Source of the DNA: Verrucomicrobiota bacterium
Lineage (GTDB): Bacteria > Verrucomicrobiota > Verrucomicrobiia > Opitutales > Opitutaceae
DNA length: 64,000 nt
Assembly: GCA_016235555.1 (NCBI GenBank)
Contig: JACRKC010000058.1
Span: 28,763 to 92,762, forward strand
Reading direction: 5' to 3'
Below the pieces are notes generated by a model that saw only the letters and a list, made by a program, of their open reading frames with translations, was not told the origin of the DNA and made no database searches. Shown piece after piece: positions 45,142-53,733 of this stretch. Numbering within the stretch: position 1 is the stretch's first letter; every line of letters begins with the position of its first letter. A program made the translations under genes and the position numbers.

Positions 45142-46155
45142 ATGACGCCGCCTCGCGATCCCTCCTCGCCGGACATTCTCCGCCTCATCGACGATGCCGC
45201 CGCCGCGTGGGTCGCACGCCGCGATCGCGGGCTGACCGCCGTGGAGCAGGACGAGTTTCTCCAATGGCTTTCCGCCGACCCGCGTCACGGCGAGCGCCTC
45301 GCGCGGCACCAACGCGGCTGGGCCGAACTCGCCCACCTCGCCCTGTGGCGGCCCGAGCACAGCGCCGAGCCCAACCCCGATCTGCTCGCACCGCCGGCGT
45401 CGGTGGCAACGACGCGCAAGGTGCTTCGCTGGGCCGTCCCGCTCAGTCTCGCGGCGGCGGCGCTCGCGATCATGTTCGTCTCCAGTCGGAACCGGCCGCC
45501 TCCGCCCGCCGCGGCCGCGCCCGGCGAGTCCGCCTACCGCCAGCAGGTGCTCGACGACGGCACGCTCGTCGAACTCAACCGCGGCGCGCAGTTTTCCGCG
45601 ACCTTCACCCCCGGGGAGCGACGCGTGCGGCTCACGCACGGCGAAGCCCTGTTCACCGTCGCGAAGAATCCCGCGCGCCCCTTCGTCGTCGAAGCCGGCG
45701 GCGTGACCGTGCGCGCGGTCGGCACCGCGTTCAACGTCCGCCTCGGCCCCGCCGAGGTCGAAGTGCTCGTGACCGAGGGCCGCGTGCAACTGGATCGCCC
45801 GGCGGCCCCGCTCGCCACCCCGCCGCTCGGCGCCGCCGGCCAGCGCGCCGTCGTCCCGCGCAGCGGTGCCGAACCCGTCACCGCCGCCGTCACCCGCGAC
45901 GAAATCGACCGTGCCCTCGCGTGGCAGCCGAAGCTGCTCGAGTTCGCCGCGACGCCACTGGCCGACGTCGCCGCCGAGTTCAACCGCCGCAACCGCCTCC
46001 AGCTCATCGTCGCCGACGAGGCCCTGCGCGCTCTCCCGATCGGCGCCTCGTTCCGCTCCGACAACGTCGACGGCTTTGTGCGCCTGCTCGAAGCGAGCTT
46101 CGGCGTGAGTGTCGAGCGCTCCCGCGACACGATCACGCTGCGCCGCGCGCGTTGA
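45142..46155 (+). CDS. FecR-type anti-sigma/transmembrane signalling protein
   Basis: 337 residues. An N-terminal cytoplasmic FecR_N helix domain (AAAAWVARRDRGLTAVEQDEFLQWLSADPRHG), one membrane helix at about 92-113 (VLRWAVPLSLAAAALAIMFV) and a periplasmic FecR domain with DGTLVELNRGAQFSATFTPG, LTHGEALFTVAKNPARPFVV and VRAVGTAFNVR. The C-terminal 75 residues (PLADVAAEFNRRNRLQLIVAD) form an STN-like unit. It controls the sigma factor encoded 3 bp before it and receives the signal from the receptor after it. Confidence 0.92.
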   Translation: MTPPRDPSSPDILRLIDDAAAAWVARRDRGLTAVEQDEFLQWLSADPRHGERLARHQRGWAELAHLALWRPEHSAEPNPDLLAPPASVATTRKVLRWAVPLSLAAAALAIMFVSSRNRPPPPAAAAPGESAYRQQVLDDGTLVELNRGAQFSATFTPGERRVRLTHGEALFTVAKNPARPFVVEAGGVTVRAVGTAFNVRLGPAEVEVLVTEGRVQLDRPAAPLATPPLGAAGQRAVVPRSGAEPVTAAVTRDEIDRALAWQPKLLEFAATPLADVAAEFNRRNRLQLIVADEALRALPIGASFRSDNVDGFVRLLEASFGVSVERSRDTITLRRAR

Positions 46156-46229
46156 GCGGGTGTCGAGAAAGCTCGGTCTGGTCCGATTCGGCGGGCGCCG
46201 CCCCGGTTCAACTCCCTCCGCTCCCAGCG

Positions 46230-46252
46230 AAAGTAACCTAATGGGTTACTTT
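46230..46252. promoter_or_regulatory. A/T-rich hairpin AAAGTAACC-TAATG-GGTTACTTT between fecR-like and receptor genes
   Basis: Nine-base perfect arms around TAATG, 87 bp before the receptor start. It has no T-run of terminator length directly after it. The loop TAATG is the complement of the CATTA loop in the hairpins at 23790-23867. It may be an operator, a regulatory RNA stem or an attenuator for the receptor gene. Confidence 0.55.
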
Positions 46253-46338
46253 GCCGCCCATCCGAGTCGGGCGCGGTCGAAGATTTTTTTAATGGAAATC
46301 CGCGCGCGCGCCGTCTTGTGCGCAAACCCCCAGCAACC

Positions 46339-49300
46339 ATGCGTCCTTCCCGCCTGCTCCTCCTCGCGTGCGCGTTTCTTGCCGCATGCGCCGCCTTCGC
46401 CGCCGAGGCCGTCCGCACGTTCGACGTGCCGGCCGGCGATGCCGCCGATACCCTGCGCCGCTTCGCCCAGCAGGCCGGCCGCGAAATCGTCTACCCCGCC
46501 CAGGACGTGCGCGGCCGGGCGACCAACGCCGTGCGCGGCGAACTCCCCGTCGCCGACGCGCTGCGTCAGTTGCTCGCCGGCACGCAACTCGTCGCGACCA
46601 CCGATGTAAAAAGCGGGGCGATCTCCGTCAGCGTCGCCGCGGAATCCCCAAAAGCCCCCGCCGCCCCGCGCGTTGAGCCAGCCATCGCGCGGCCCGCGGC
46701 GAAAGTCAGTGACTCAGATCTGGTGACGCTTTCGCCCTTCGTCGTCGCCACCGAAAAAGACGAAGGCTTCGTCGCCGCCGCTTCGCTCGCCGGCGGCCGG
46801 TTGTCCACTTCGCTCAAGGACACGCCCGTCGCCTACTCCGTGCTCACGCGCGATTTTCTCGATGTGCTCGCGCTCAACGACACCGAGCAGGCCATGACGT
46901 GGTCCGTCGGCTCCTACATGCCCATCGTCGCGCTCAGCGCCTACCGCTACAACGACAACGAGGGCGGCTCCTCCATCATGTCGCGCGGCCTCCAGACCAA
47001 CGCCACCCAGCGCAACTTCTTCCTCCTCGGCCTCAACGCCGACACCTACTCGCAGGAGCGCATCGACTACGCCCGCGGCCCCAACGCCCTCCTCATCGGC
47101 ACGAGCGGCCTCGGTGGCGTCGTCAACGGCCTCACCAAACGCGCGCGCACCGACAAGGCCTTCGACCGGCTCGGCGTGCAGTTCGGCTCGTGGAACAAAT
47201 TCCGCACCACCCTCGATTTCAACCACCCCATCAACGACAAGCTCGCCGTGCGCGCCAACCTCCTCTGGCAGGACGCCGACACGTGGCGCGATCTCGAATT
47301 CGACCGCCGCAAGGGCGCGCACGTCACCGCGACCTTCAAGCCCTTCCGCCGCACCCAGATTCGCGCCGAATACGAACACTATCTCCAAAGCACCATCATG
47401 GGCCGCGAGACCATGTCCGAGTCGATCTCCGGCTGGGACGGCACCACCACCGTGCCGCTCGCGACTGACACCATCGCCAGCTCCGACGCCAAGGGCATCT
47501 CGCGCCTCGGCTCGAGCACGTCGCCGCAACCCCGCTACATCCCCGGCCTCGACCCCGGCGTCGTGATGAACTGGGCCAACACCTGGAACACCATGGGCGG
47601 CGCCGCCAACGCCGCCGTGCCCGTCGGCGGCAAGCTCGCCCTCTCCACCGCCAACCTCAACGTCAACGGCGGCGCGATGATCGACAGCTACTACGGCGCG
47701 GACACGCTGTTCCGCCTCGCCGAGTCCGGCTCACTCTTCCGCCGCCCGACCCGCGAGACCGTCATCCAGCCGAAAGTCCCCACGCTCGAATACGGCTTCC
47801 ACGAAACCGCCCTCTTCGCCGAGCACCAGCAGGGCGAGCACTTGTTCTTCGAGGCCGCCGGCACCCTCGCGCGCACCGACAAGCACGTTGAGACCGCCGC
47901 CTCCCGCATGGGCAACGCCGTCATCGACATCAACGCCACCCTCCCCACCGGCGCGCCCAATCCCAACTTCAAGCAGGTCTACAGCGAGGCCCTCGCCTCC
48001 ACGTTCTACTACCACTACAAGATCCGCGAAGGCCGCGTCGCCACCGCGCTCGTGTTCGACGACACCAAGTTCGGCTCCTTCCGCGCCAACCTCATCGCCG
48101 GCGCCCGCCTCGTGCGCATGGACCTCAACGCCGACACCAGCGTGATGAATCGCAATCCCGACATCCGCCGCCGCTCCGTCGACGACAACTTCACCTACCG
48201 CTTCTACTGGAACAACCCGACGCAGCCGCTCACCTACCCGAGCAGCGTGAGCTACGTCGATCCGATCGCACGCACGTCGACGACCTACTCCGTCTCGAAA
48301 GTCACCGACCTCCGCAGCATCGGCACGCTGCGCGCCTCCGACACCGCGTTCCGCTACGCCCAGGCCGCCCTCAACACCAAATTTTTCAACAACCGTCTCA
48401 ACCTCATCGGCGGCGCCCGCCGCGACTCCGTCGTCGCCCTCAACTACTCCGGCAACAACACCAACAATACCCTCGCCGACTACCCCGCCAACTGGGACGG
48501 CCACACCATCTACTACCGCCCCATCGGCCCGGCGGATTATTTCAAACTCACCTACCAAGCCAAGGACGCCGCCGGCAACATCACCGGCAACGGCGCTCGC
48601 CTCGACGCCGCCGCCCGTCCGCGTGACGCCAGCTTCCGCCCGCTCCCGCAATACGCCAACGACCGCTTCCGCGACGACTACTCCGCGCCCGAGGTCAATG
48701 TGCGCGCCACCACGCTCAGCTACGGCGGCGTCTTCCACCTCACGCGCTGGGCCAGCGTCTACGCCAATTACGCCGAGTCCTTCCGCCCGCCCGGCGCCGG
48801 CATCACGATCACGGGGCAGGCGCTGCCCGTCTCCACCGGCGAAGGCTGGGACGCCGGTCTCCGCCTCACGCTGCTCGACGGCCGGATCAACGCCTCCTTC
48901 GGCAAATACAGCGGCAAGCAGATCGACGCCGCCTTCGACAACACCGGCAACACCCGCAAATACGCCAACATCGTCGACGCCAACCGCGTCGGCGACCAGA
49001 ACCCCAACGGCCTGAACAACCGCGGCCTCACGCAGCTCTCCACCGTCACCTTCGATTTCTCCGATACGCAGAACCGCGGCTACGAAATCGACATCGTCGC
49101 CAACGTGACCAAAAACTGGCGCCTCACCGCCAACGCCGGCATCCCCACCAACCAGAGCGTCAACCCGCGCAAGGACGAGTTCGCCTACCTCGCCGCCAAC
49201 GAAGCCACGCTGCGCCAGATCGTGCTCGACGCCGGCGTGGTCATCGACGGAAGCAACGCCGCCACGGTCGATCTCAACGTCCCCGTCGCCAACCGCTCGC

Positions 49301-49824
49301 CCGACGCCGCGTCCGCCGCCGCCTGGAACAACATCGTCGCCTTCAAGGCCACCACCGATCCCCGCGCCATCACCACGAGCGACCAGCCGAAGTTCACGTC
49401 GAACCTCTACACCGACTACCGCTTCACGACCACCGCCCTCAAAGGCCTGCGCATCGGCGCCGGCGTGCAATACATCGGCCGCACCGCCATCGGCAACCGC
49501 GGCGCCGACACCATCATCAGCCCCACCAACTCCACCCTCGCGGTCGACAATCCCAACGTCGACGCCAACACCCGTATCTACCGCGACGCCTTCTACACCG
49601 CGACGGCCACGCTCGGCTATCAATACCGCCTCGGCAGCAACCGCACCATCGACCTCAGTTTCCGCGTCGGCAATCTGCTCGGCAACGACGACCTCATCTA
49701 CATCGGCGCCGGCCTGCGTGCCCCGAACGGCGACATCACCCGCCCCGACCGCATCACCGTTCCGACGACTTTCGTCTACCGCCAGCCCCGCTCCTACACC
49801 CTGAGCGCGACGGTGGGCTTCTGA
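46339..49824 (+). CDS. TonB-dependent receptor with N-terminal STN signalling domain
   Basis: 1161 residues from the ATG at 46339. Signal peptide (LLLLACAFLAACAAFAAE), then an STN domain at about 26-95 (FDVPAGDAADTLRRFAQQAG, RGELPVADALRQLLAGTQL), the LSPFVVATEKDEGF motif near 130, a plug (TPVAYSVLTRDFLDVLAL, RIDYARGPNALLIGTSGLG) and a long barrel ending TLSATVGF. STN domains talk to FecR-type proteins; here the preceding two genes provide them. It imports a ligand, perhaps a siderophore or glycan, and reports its presence. It is larger than FecA because of long extracellular loops. Confidence 0.94.
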   Translation: MRPSRLLLLACAFLAACAAFAAEAVRTFDVPAGDAADTLRRFAQQAGREIVYPAQDVRGRATNAVRGELPVADALRQLLAGTQLVATTDVKSGAISVSVAAESPKAPAAPRVEPAIARPAAKVSDSDLVTLSPFVVATEKDEGFVAAASLAGGRLSTSLKDTPVAYSVLTRDFLDVLALNDTEQAMTWSVGSYMPIVALSAYRYNDNEGGSSIMSRGLQTNATQRNFFLLGLNADTYSQERIDYARGPNALLIGTSGLGGVVNGLTKRARTDKAFDRLGVQFGSWNKFRTTLDFNHPINDKLAVRANLLWQDADTWRDLEFDRRKGAHVTATFKPFRRTQIRAEYEHYLQSTIMGRETMSESISGWDGTTTVPLATDTIASSDAKGISRLGSSTSPQPRYIPGLDPGVVMNWANTWNTMGGAANAAVPVGGKLALSTANLNVNGGAMIDSYYGADTLFRLAESGSLFRRPTRETVIQPKVPTLEYGFHETALFAEHQQGEHLFFEAAGTLARTDKHVETAASRMGNAVIDINATLPTGAPNPNFKQVYSEALASTFYYHYKIREGRVATALVFDDTKFGSFRANLIAGARLVRMDLNADTSVMNRNPDIRRRSVDDNFTYRFYWNNPTQPLTYPSSVSYVDPIARTSTTYSVSKVTDLRSIGTLRASDTAFRYAQAALNTKFFNNRLNLIGGARRDSVVALNYSGNNTNNTLADYPANWDGHTIYYRPIGPADYFKLTYQAKDAAGNITGNGARLDAAARPRDASFRPLPQYANDRFRDDYSAPEVNVRATTLSYGGVFHLTRWASVYANYAESFRPPGAGITITGQALPVSTGEGWDAGLRLTLLDGRINASFGKYSGKQIDAAFDNTGNTRKYANIVDANRVGDQNPNGLNNRGLTQLSTVTFDFSDTQNRGYEIDIVANVTKNWRLTANAGIPTNQSVNPRKDEFAYLAANEATLRQIVLDAGVVIDGSNAATVDLNVPVANRSPDAASAAAWNNIVAFKATTDPRAITTSDQPKFTSNLYTDYRFTTTALKGLRIGAGVQYIGRTAIGNRGADTIISPTNSTLAVDNPNVDANTRIYRDAFYTATATLGYQYRLGSNRTIDLSFRVGNLLGNDDLIYIGAGLRAPNGDITRPDRITVPTTFVYRQPRSYTLSATVGF

Positions 49825-50022
49825 GCGAGCGCCACTCCGTCGTGGACGAGGCGTCCCGCCTCGTTGCCGTGCGAGCGGTGCCGATCGCCGCCGGTCGCAC
49901 GTCGCCAACGTCGAGCCGACGCACCCGGCCACGACGACCGGGCGGATCGCGCTTTTTTGCACGTCTGGCTCGTGGCGCAAGGAGCGGCGGTTTCCAGCCG
50001 CCGAACCCGCAGCCTCGGCGCT

Positions 50023-50205
50023 TACTGAGGCTCGCATAATTGAGTGACACGCGGTGGTTCGGGGAGCGCCCGCGTCCCGCGGGCTGTCCTCGGCGTCTCG
50101 CCGAGGATTTCGGAGGTGCCGGCGAGACGCCGGCCCCAGCACCCGAGACGGGTGCGCTCCCCGAACCACCGAGCTCTTTGTCACCCTATTTCGCGAGACT
50201 CAGTA
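50023..50205 (-). mobile_element. MITE-like 183 bp element, copy 3 (inverted)
   Basis: The reverse complement of copies 1 and 2: starts TACTGAGGCTCGCATAATTG and ends TTTCGCGAGACTCAGTA. The inner GTTCGGGGAGCGC and GCGCTCCCCGAAC arms are unchanged. It lies between the STN receptor and the TIR gene. Confidence 0.88.
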
Positions 50206-50277
50206 GAAAGCGCCGCTCCGTTCGCCGTCACACAGGAAACCGAGATGCGCTCCACGACAACGCCGCCTTCACTTCGA

Positions 50278-50309
50278 CGTTGAGCGTTGGGCGTTAAACG
50301 TTGAGCGTT
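50278..50309. repeat. Heptanucleotide array just upstream of the TIR protein gene
   Basis: Units CGTTGAG, CGTTGGG, CGTTAAA, CGTTGAG, then CGTT, ending 16 bp before the start codon, so it covers the leader and the usual RBS position. Confidence 0.85.
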
Positions 50310-50325
50310 CCCCGCCTTCCCGCCC

Positions 50326-53300
50326 ATGCCCGCCGAATCCAGCCGTGCGGTTTTCCTCAGCTACGCCTCGCAAGATGCCGAGGCGGCGCGTCGCATTTGC
50401 GAGACGCTGCGCGCCGAGGGCGTCGAGGTCTGGTTCGACGCCGACGGTGGCCTCGAACACGGCGACGAGTGGGACGCCAAGATCCGCCGCCAGATCAAGG
50501 AGTGCGTGCTCTTCCTCCCGATCATCTCCGCCAACACGCAGGCGCGGCTCGAAGGGTATTTCCGCATCGAGTGGGACCTCGCCGCCGAGCGTGCCCGCGG
50601 CATCGCCAGCGGCGTGCCGTTTATCCTGCCCGTCGTGATCGACGACACCCGCGAGCCCGACGCCCTCGTGCCGGACCGTTTCCGGATGGTGCAGTGGACG
50701 AAACTCCCCGGCGGCGTCGTGACGCCTGAGGTGAAGGCGCGCTACCTCAAGCTCTGGTCGCACCGCATCGGAGCCACGAAGCATTCCGACGTGGCACGGG
50801 TTTCCCGACCCGTGGGTATGGCAGACACGGGTCAGGAGACCCCTGCCACTCCCGCAGCAAACCGCCGCGTCCCCGCGGCGGCATGGATCGCCGCCGCATT
50901 GCTGATCGGCGCCGCGGCCGGCGCCGTCTCGTGGCTGAGGCGGCCCGCCTCAGGGCTGCGGCCGGCACTGAGGCGGGACGCCTCAGCCACGACTGCTCCC
51001 ACCACCGCGCCGCAGACCGAGGCCCGGCAGCTTGTCGCCCAAGCCCGCACACTTTTCCTCGAGGGTGACGACGCCCGGCGCGACAATTTTTTCACCGCCG
51101 AGGAGTTACTCAAGCGGGCCCTCACCCTCGATCCGACCGACAGCGAAGTGTGGATCGCACAGGCCCTGCTGTCGCTCCGGATGACGCAGTATGGCTACGA
51201 CCGCACGCCGGCGCGGATGGAGTCGTTGCGCACCCAAGCCGGGCGCGCCGTGAGCCTGGCACCCAAATCCCTCGAAGCCGCGCTGACTCAAGCGAGCTCT
51301 CTGGGTGGTTGGATCCCGACGGACACCATCCCGGCGCCGTTGCTTGCCGATGCCATCGCGCGGCTGGAAGCCATCGTCGCGCGTGAGCCGGCGAACAAAC
51401 TCTTCCGGCGGGAACTCGCGCTCGTGGTCTACAATGACCTGAAACGCCGCGAAGAATCCCATGTGGAATACGATCGGGCGCACGCGCTGCCCGGCGGCGA
51501 CGCCGTCGCGATGGTCAATCAAGCCATGAACTATTTCTGGCAGGGGCGGCTAGCCGAAGCCGAGCGATCCGTGGCAAAATCACTCACGGCCGGACCGCTC
51601 GGTCGCGCCCACGTTCTCGATACGCTGCTCAAGCTGTGCTGGCGCGCCGACCTGGATGCGGCGGCCGCATCGCTGGAGCGCTGGCCGGCATGGTTGTTTC
51701 GCGAGGATCGCGGCGCCTTGGTGGCCGGGTTGGTGTGGCTCTGGCGCGGAGATGCGGAGAAAGCCCGCGGCTATTTTCGCGGCATCACGCGCGACTACGT
51801 GCGCGACTCCCTTTACACCGGCCCTCGCGCCGTGCTCGAAGCCGCGGCGCTGGAGCTTGGTCAGCGCCCCGATGCAGCCCGCGCAGAATGGAGCCGGGTG
51901 GCACGCGCGTTCGATAAAACGCCAGACAACGCGAACGACGCGCTCTGGCACGCCTTGGCGCTCGCACGGGTAGGAGAAAAGGACGCAGCCGCCACGGCGG
52001 TGCGGGTCGCCGAACAGATGTTTCCCGCCGAGCTTTTCCGGAATAACGACTACTGGAAGCCGATCATCTGTTATGATGCACGCGACATTCTGGCCGGCCC
52101 CTCTTCTGAAACATTTCCCGCCTTCGCCCGCGTCGCCGGCGGCGACAACGTCCAGCAGGCGGTCTTCCCGGCCGCCGCCCTTCGCCTGAACCCGGCCTTC
52201 GCCGCGTGGCGCAAAGATCCGCGTTTCGCCGACTTGCTCGCCAAGGCGCCGGCCCCAGCCGCAGACCGGGCGGCTGCGCCGGCGGCCCCCGATCCCAAAT
52301 CCGTCGCCGTGCTCGCCTTCGAGAACAAGAGCGAGGACAAGGCCAACGAGTTTTTCGCCGACGAGATCGCCGCCGAGCTGGCGTCTTTGCTGCAGAAGAT
52401 TCCCGGGCTGCGCGTGACCGGCCGCGCCTCCGCCTTTTCGTTCAAGGGCAAGCAAGCCACGGTGCCGGAGATCGGCCGGGCGCTCGGCGTGGCGCACGTC
52501 GTCGAGGGCAGCGTGCAGAAATCCGGCAACACGGTAAAGATCACTGCGTCGCTCAGCCGCACGGACACCGGGCAGGCGGAGTGGTGGGACGTCTACGTGA
52601 AGCAGTTGAACGACGTGTTCGCCGTGCAGACCGAGCTCGCCCAGACGATCGTTGGCAAAGTGCGTGGCCAGCTGGGTGCAACCGCGCAGGCCGAAATCCA
52701 GGCGCAAGTGCAGGCGGCCCAGAGAGGCGGCACGAAGAACCCGGCGGCGTTGGAGCTCTACCTCCGGGGCCGGGCTCACTACGCGCGAGGCACGTCGGCC
52801 GACGTGGCCCAGAGCATCACCTTCTATGAGCAAGCGATCGCCGCCGACCGGGGTTTCGCCGGCGCGTGGGCGGCCGTGGCGCGCGCCCGCGTGTGGCAGG
52901 GTTCATTCGAGCCTTTGGTCGCCGAACGCTTCCGACAGGCCCGCATGGCCGCGGAGCAGGCGCTGGCGATGGAACCCAATCTCGCCGAGGGTCACTCGGT
53001 GATGTCGCAGGTGCTGCAGCGCCACTTTTTCGAGTGGCAAAAGGCCCGCGTGGCAAGCGCCCGCGCCGTGCAGCTCGCGCCGGACGATGCCGAGGTGCTC
53101 ACCGACGCCTGCACCATCGGCCAGTCGTTCGGCGAGTGGGATCGATCGATCCCGGCGGGTCAACGCGCCGTCAGCCTCGATCCGCTCAATCCCGAACCGC
53201 GTCTCTTCCTCGCCATCTCGCTGTTTCACGCGGGCCGGTTGGCCGAGGCCGAGGCCTCGATTCGCCGCGCCATCGAACTGGCGCCCACGGCCATCTTCTT

Positions 53301-53685
53301 CCGCCTGATCGCGTGCCAGATCCTGCTCGCCGCGGGCAAACCACAGGAGGCGCTGGCCGAAGCGAAGCGGGAGCCGGCGCGCATGCACCTGCTGGAGGCG
53401 CTCGCGCTCGCCGAGCTGGCGTGCGGGAATCGCACCGAAGCCGATGCGGCGCTCAAGGCGCTGGAAAGCGAATTTGCCGACAGCTGTCCTTTCCAAATCG
53501 CGGAGGTTTACGCCGCACGCAACGAACCCACTCCGGCTTTCAAGTGGCTCGAGCACGCGTGGGCGGTCAAAGACCCGGGGCTCGGCTGGTGCCGCGTCGC
53601 GGCAACTTTGAAAAATCTTCACGCTGATCCCCGCTGGCCGGCGGTGCTGAAGAAATTCGGGCTTGCCGACGAGCAGATGAAGTGA
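50326..53685 (+). CDS. TIR-domain, membrane-spanning TPR protein with TolB/FlgO-like region
   Basis: 1119 residues. Domains: TIR (1-150; AVFLSYASQDAEAARRICE, WFDADGGLEHGDEWDAKIRR, YFRIEWDLAAERA), a transmembrane helix at about 184-204, TPR-like helices (235-640), a TolB/FlgO-like N-terminal-type domain (about 656-790; SVAVLAFENKSEDKANEFFA, VEGSVQKSGNTVKITASL), then more TPRs (VSLDPLNPEPRLFLAISLF). In bacteria TIR domains act in signalling or NAD-cleaving defence; the TIR would be cytoplasmic and the TPR part periplasmic. Short palindromes at 50795-50848 and about 50938-50995 are in frame and encode spacer residues around the membrane helix. Function unknown. Confidence 0.8.
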   Translation: MPAESSRAVFLSYASQDAEAARRICETLRAEGVEVWFDADGGLEHGDEWDAKIRRQIKECVLFLPIISANTQARLEGYFRIEWDLAAERARGIASGVPFILPVVIDDTREPDALVPDRFRMVQWTKLPGGVVTPEVKARYLKLWSHRIGATKHSDVARVSRPVGMADTGQETPATPAANRRVPAAAWIAAALLIGAAAGAVSWLRRPASGLRPALRRDASATTAPTTAPQTEARQLVAQARTLFLEGDDARRDNFFTAEELLKRALTLDPTDSEVWIAQALLSLRMTQYGYDRTPARMESLRTQAGRAVSLAPKSLEAALTQASSLGGWIPTDTIPAPLLADAIARLEAIVAREPANKLFRRELALVVYNDLKRREESHVEYDRAHALPGGDAVAMVNQAMNYFWQGRLAEAERSVAKSLTAGPLGRAHVLDTLLKLCWRADLDAAAASLERWPAWLFREDRGALVAGLVWLWRGDAEKARGYFRGITRDYVRDSLYTGPRAVLEAAALELGQRPDAARAEWSRVARAFDKTPDNANDALWHALALARVGEKDAAATAVRVAEQMFPAELFRNNDYWKPIICYDARDILAGPSSETFPAFARVAGGDNVQQAVFPAAALRLNPAFAAWRKDPRFADLLAKAPAPAADRAAAPAAPDPKSVAVLAFENKSEDKANEFFADEIAAELASLLQKIPGLRVTGRASAFSFKGKQATVPEIGRALGVAHVVEGSVQKSGNTVKITASLSRTDTGQAEWWDVYVKQLNDVFAVQTELAQTIVGKVRGQLGATAQAEIQAQVQAAQRGGTKNPAALELYLRGRAHYARGTSADVAQSITFYEQAIAADRGFAGAWAAVARARVWQGSFEPLVAERFRQARMAAEQALAMEPNLAEGHSVMSQVLQRHFFEWQKARVASARAVQLAPDDAEVLTDACTIGQSFGEWDRSIPAGQRAVSLDPLNPEPRLFLAISLFHAGRLAEAEASIRRAIELAPTAIFFRLIACQILLAAGKPQEALAEAKREPARMHLLEALALAELACGNRTEADAALKALESEFADSCPFQIAEVYAARNEPTPAFKWLEHAWAVKDPGLGWCRVAATLKNLHADPRWPAVLKKFGLADEQMK
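50795..50848. repeat. Palindromes in frame inside the TIR protein gene
   Basis: CACGGGT-TTCCCG-ACCCGTG (50795-50814) and TGGCAG...CTGCCA (50819-50848, with inner GGGTC-AGGA-GACCC). They encode the linker before the membrane helix. Confidence 0.75.
50936..50995. repeat. Second in-frame palindrome block inside the TIR protein gene
   Basis: GCTGAGGCGGCCCGCCTCAG and TGAGGC-GGGAC-GCCTCA, the latter identical to the hairpin downstream of the LamG-like gene (11676-11692). It encodes the Arg/Ala-rich segment after the membrane helix. Confidence 0.8.
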
Positions 53686-53733
53686 GTCCCCGCGGCTGGG
53701 TTCCAGCAGCACGGAGGAACTGCGTCCGAGCCG

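Larger units (their letters stand above)
49825..50325. other. 501 bp intergenic region with stacked repeats
   Basis: A half copy of the GAGGC-GTCCC-GCCTC hairpin unit (49848-49862), a GGCGGTTTCCAGCCGCC hairpin (49986-50002), MITE-like copy 3 (50023-50205) and a heptanucleotide array (50278-50309) that ends 16 bp before the TIR gene. No gene seen. Confidence 0.7.

Noticed and set aside
47731..50184. 817-residue minus-strand open frame
   Set aside because: Antisense of the STN receptor; Gly/Val/Glu-rich translation and no family motif.
50278..50309. CRISPR-like repetition
   Set aside because: The units are seven bases with no spacers; this is a tandem microsatellite-like array.
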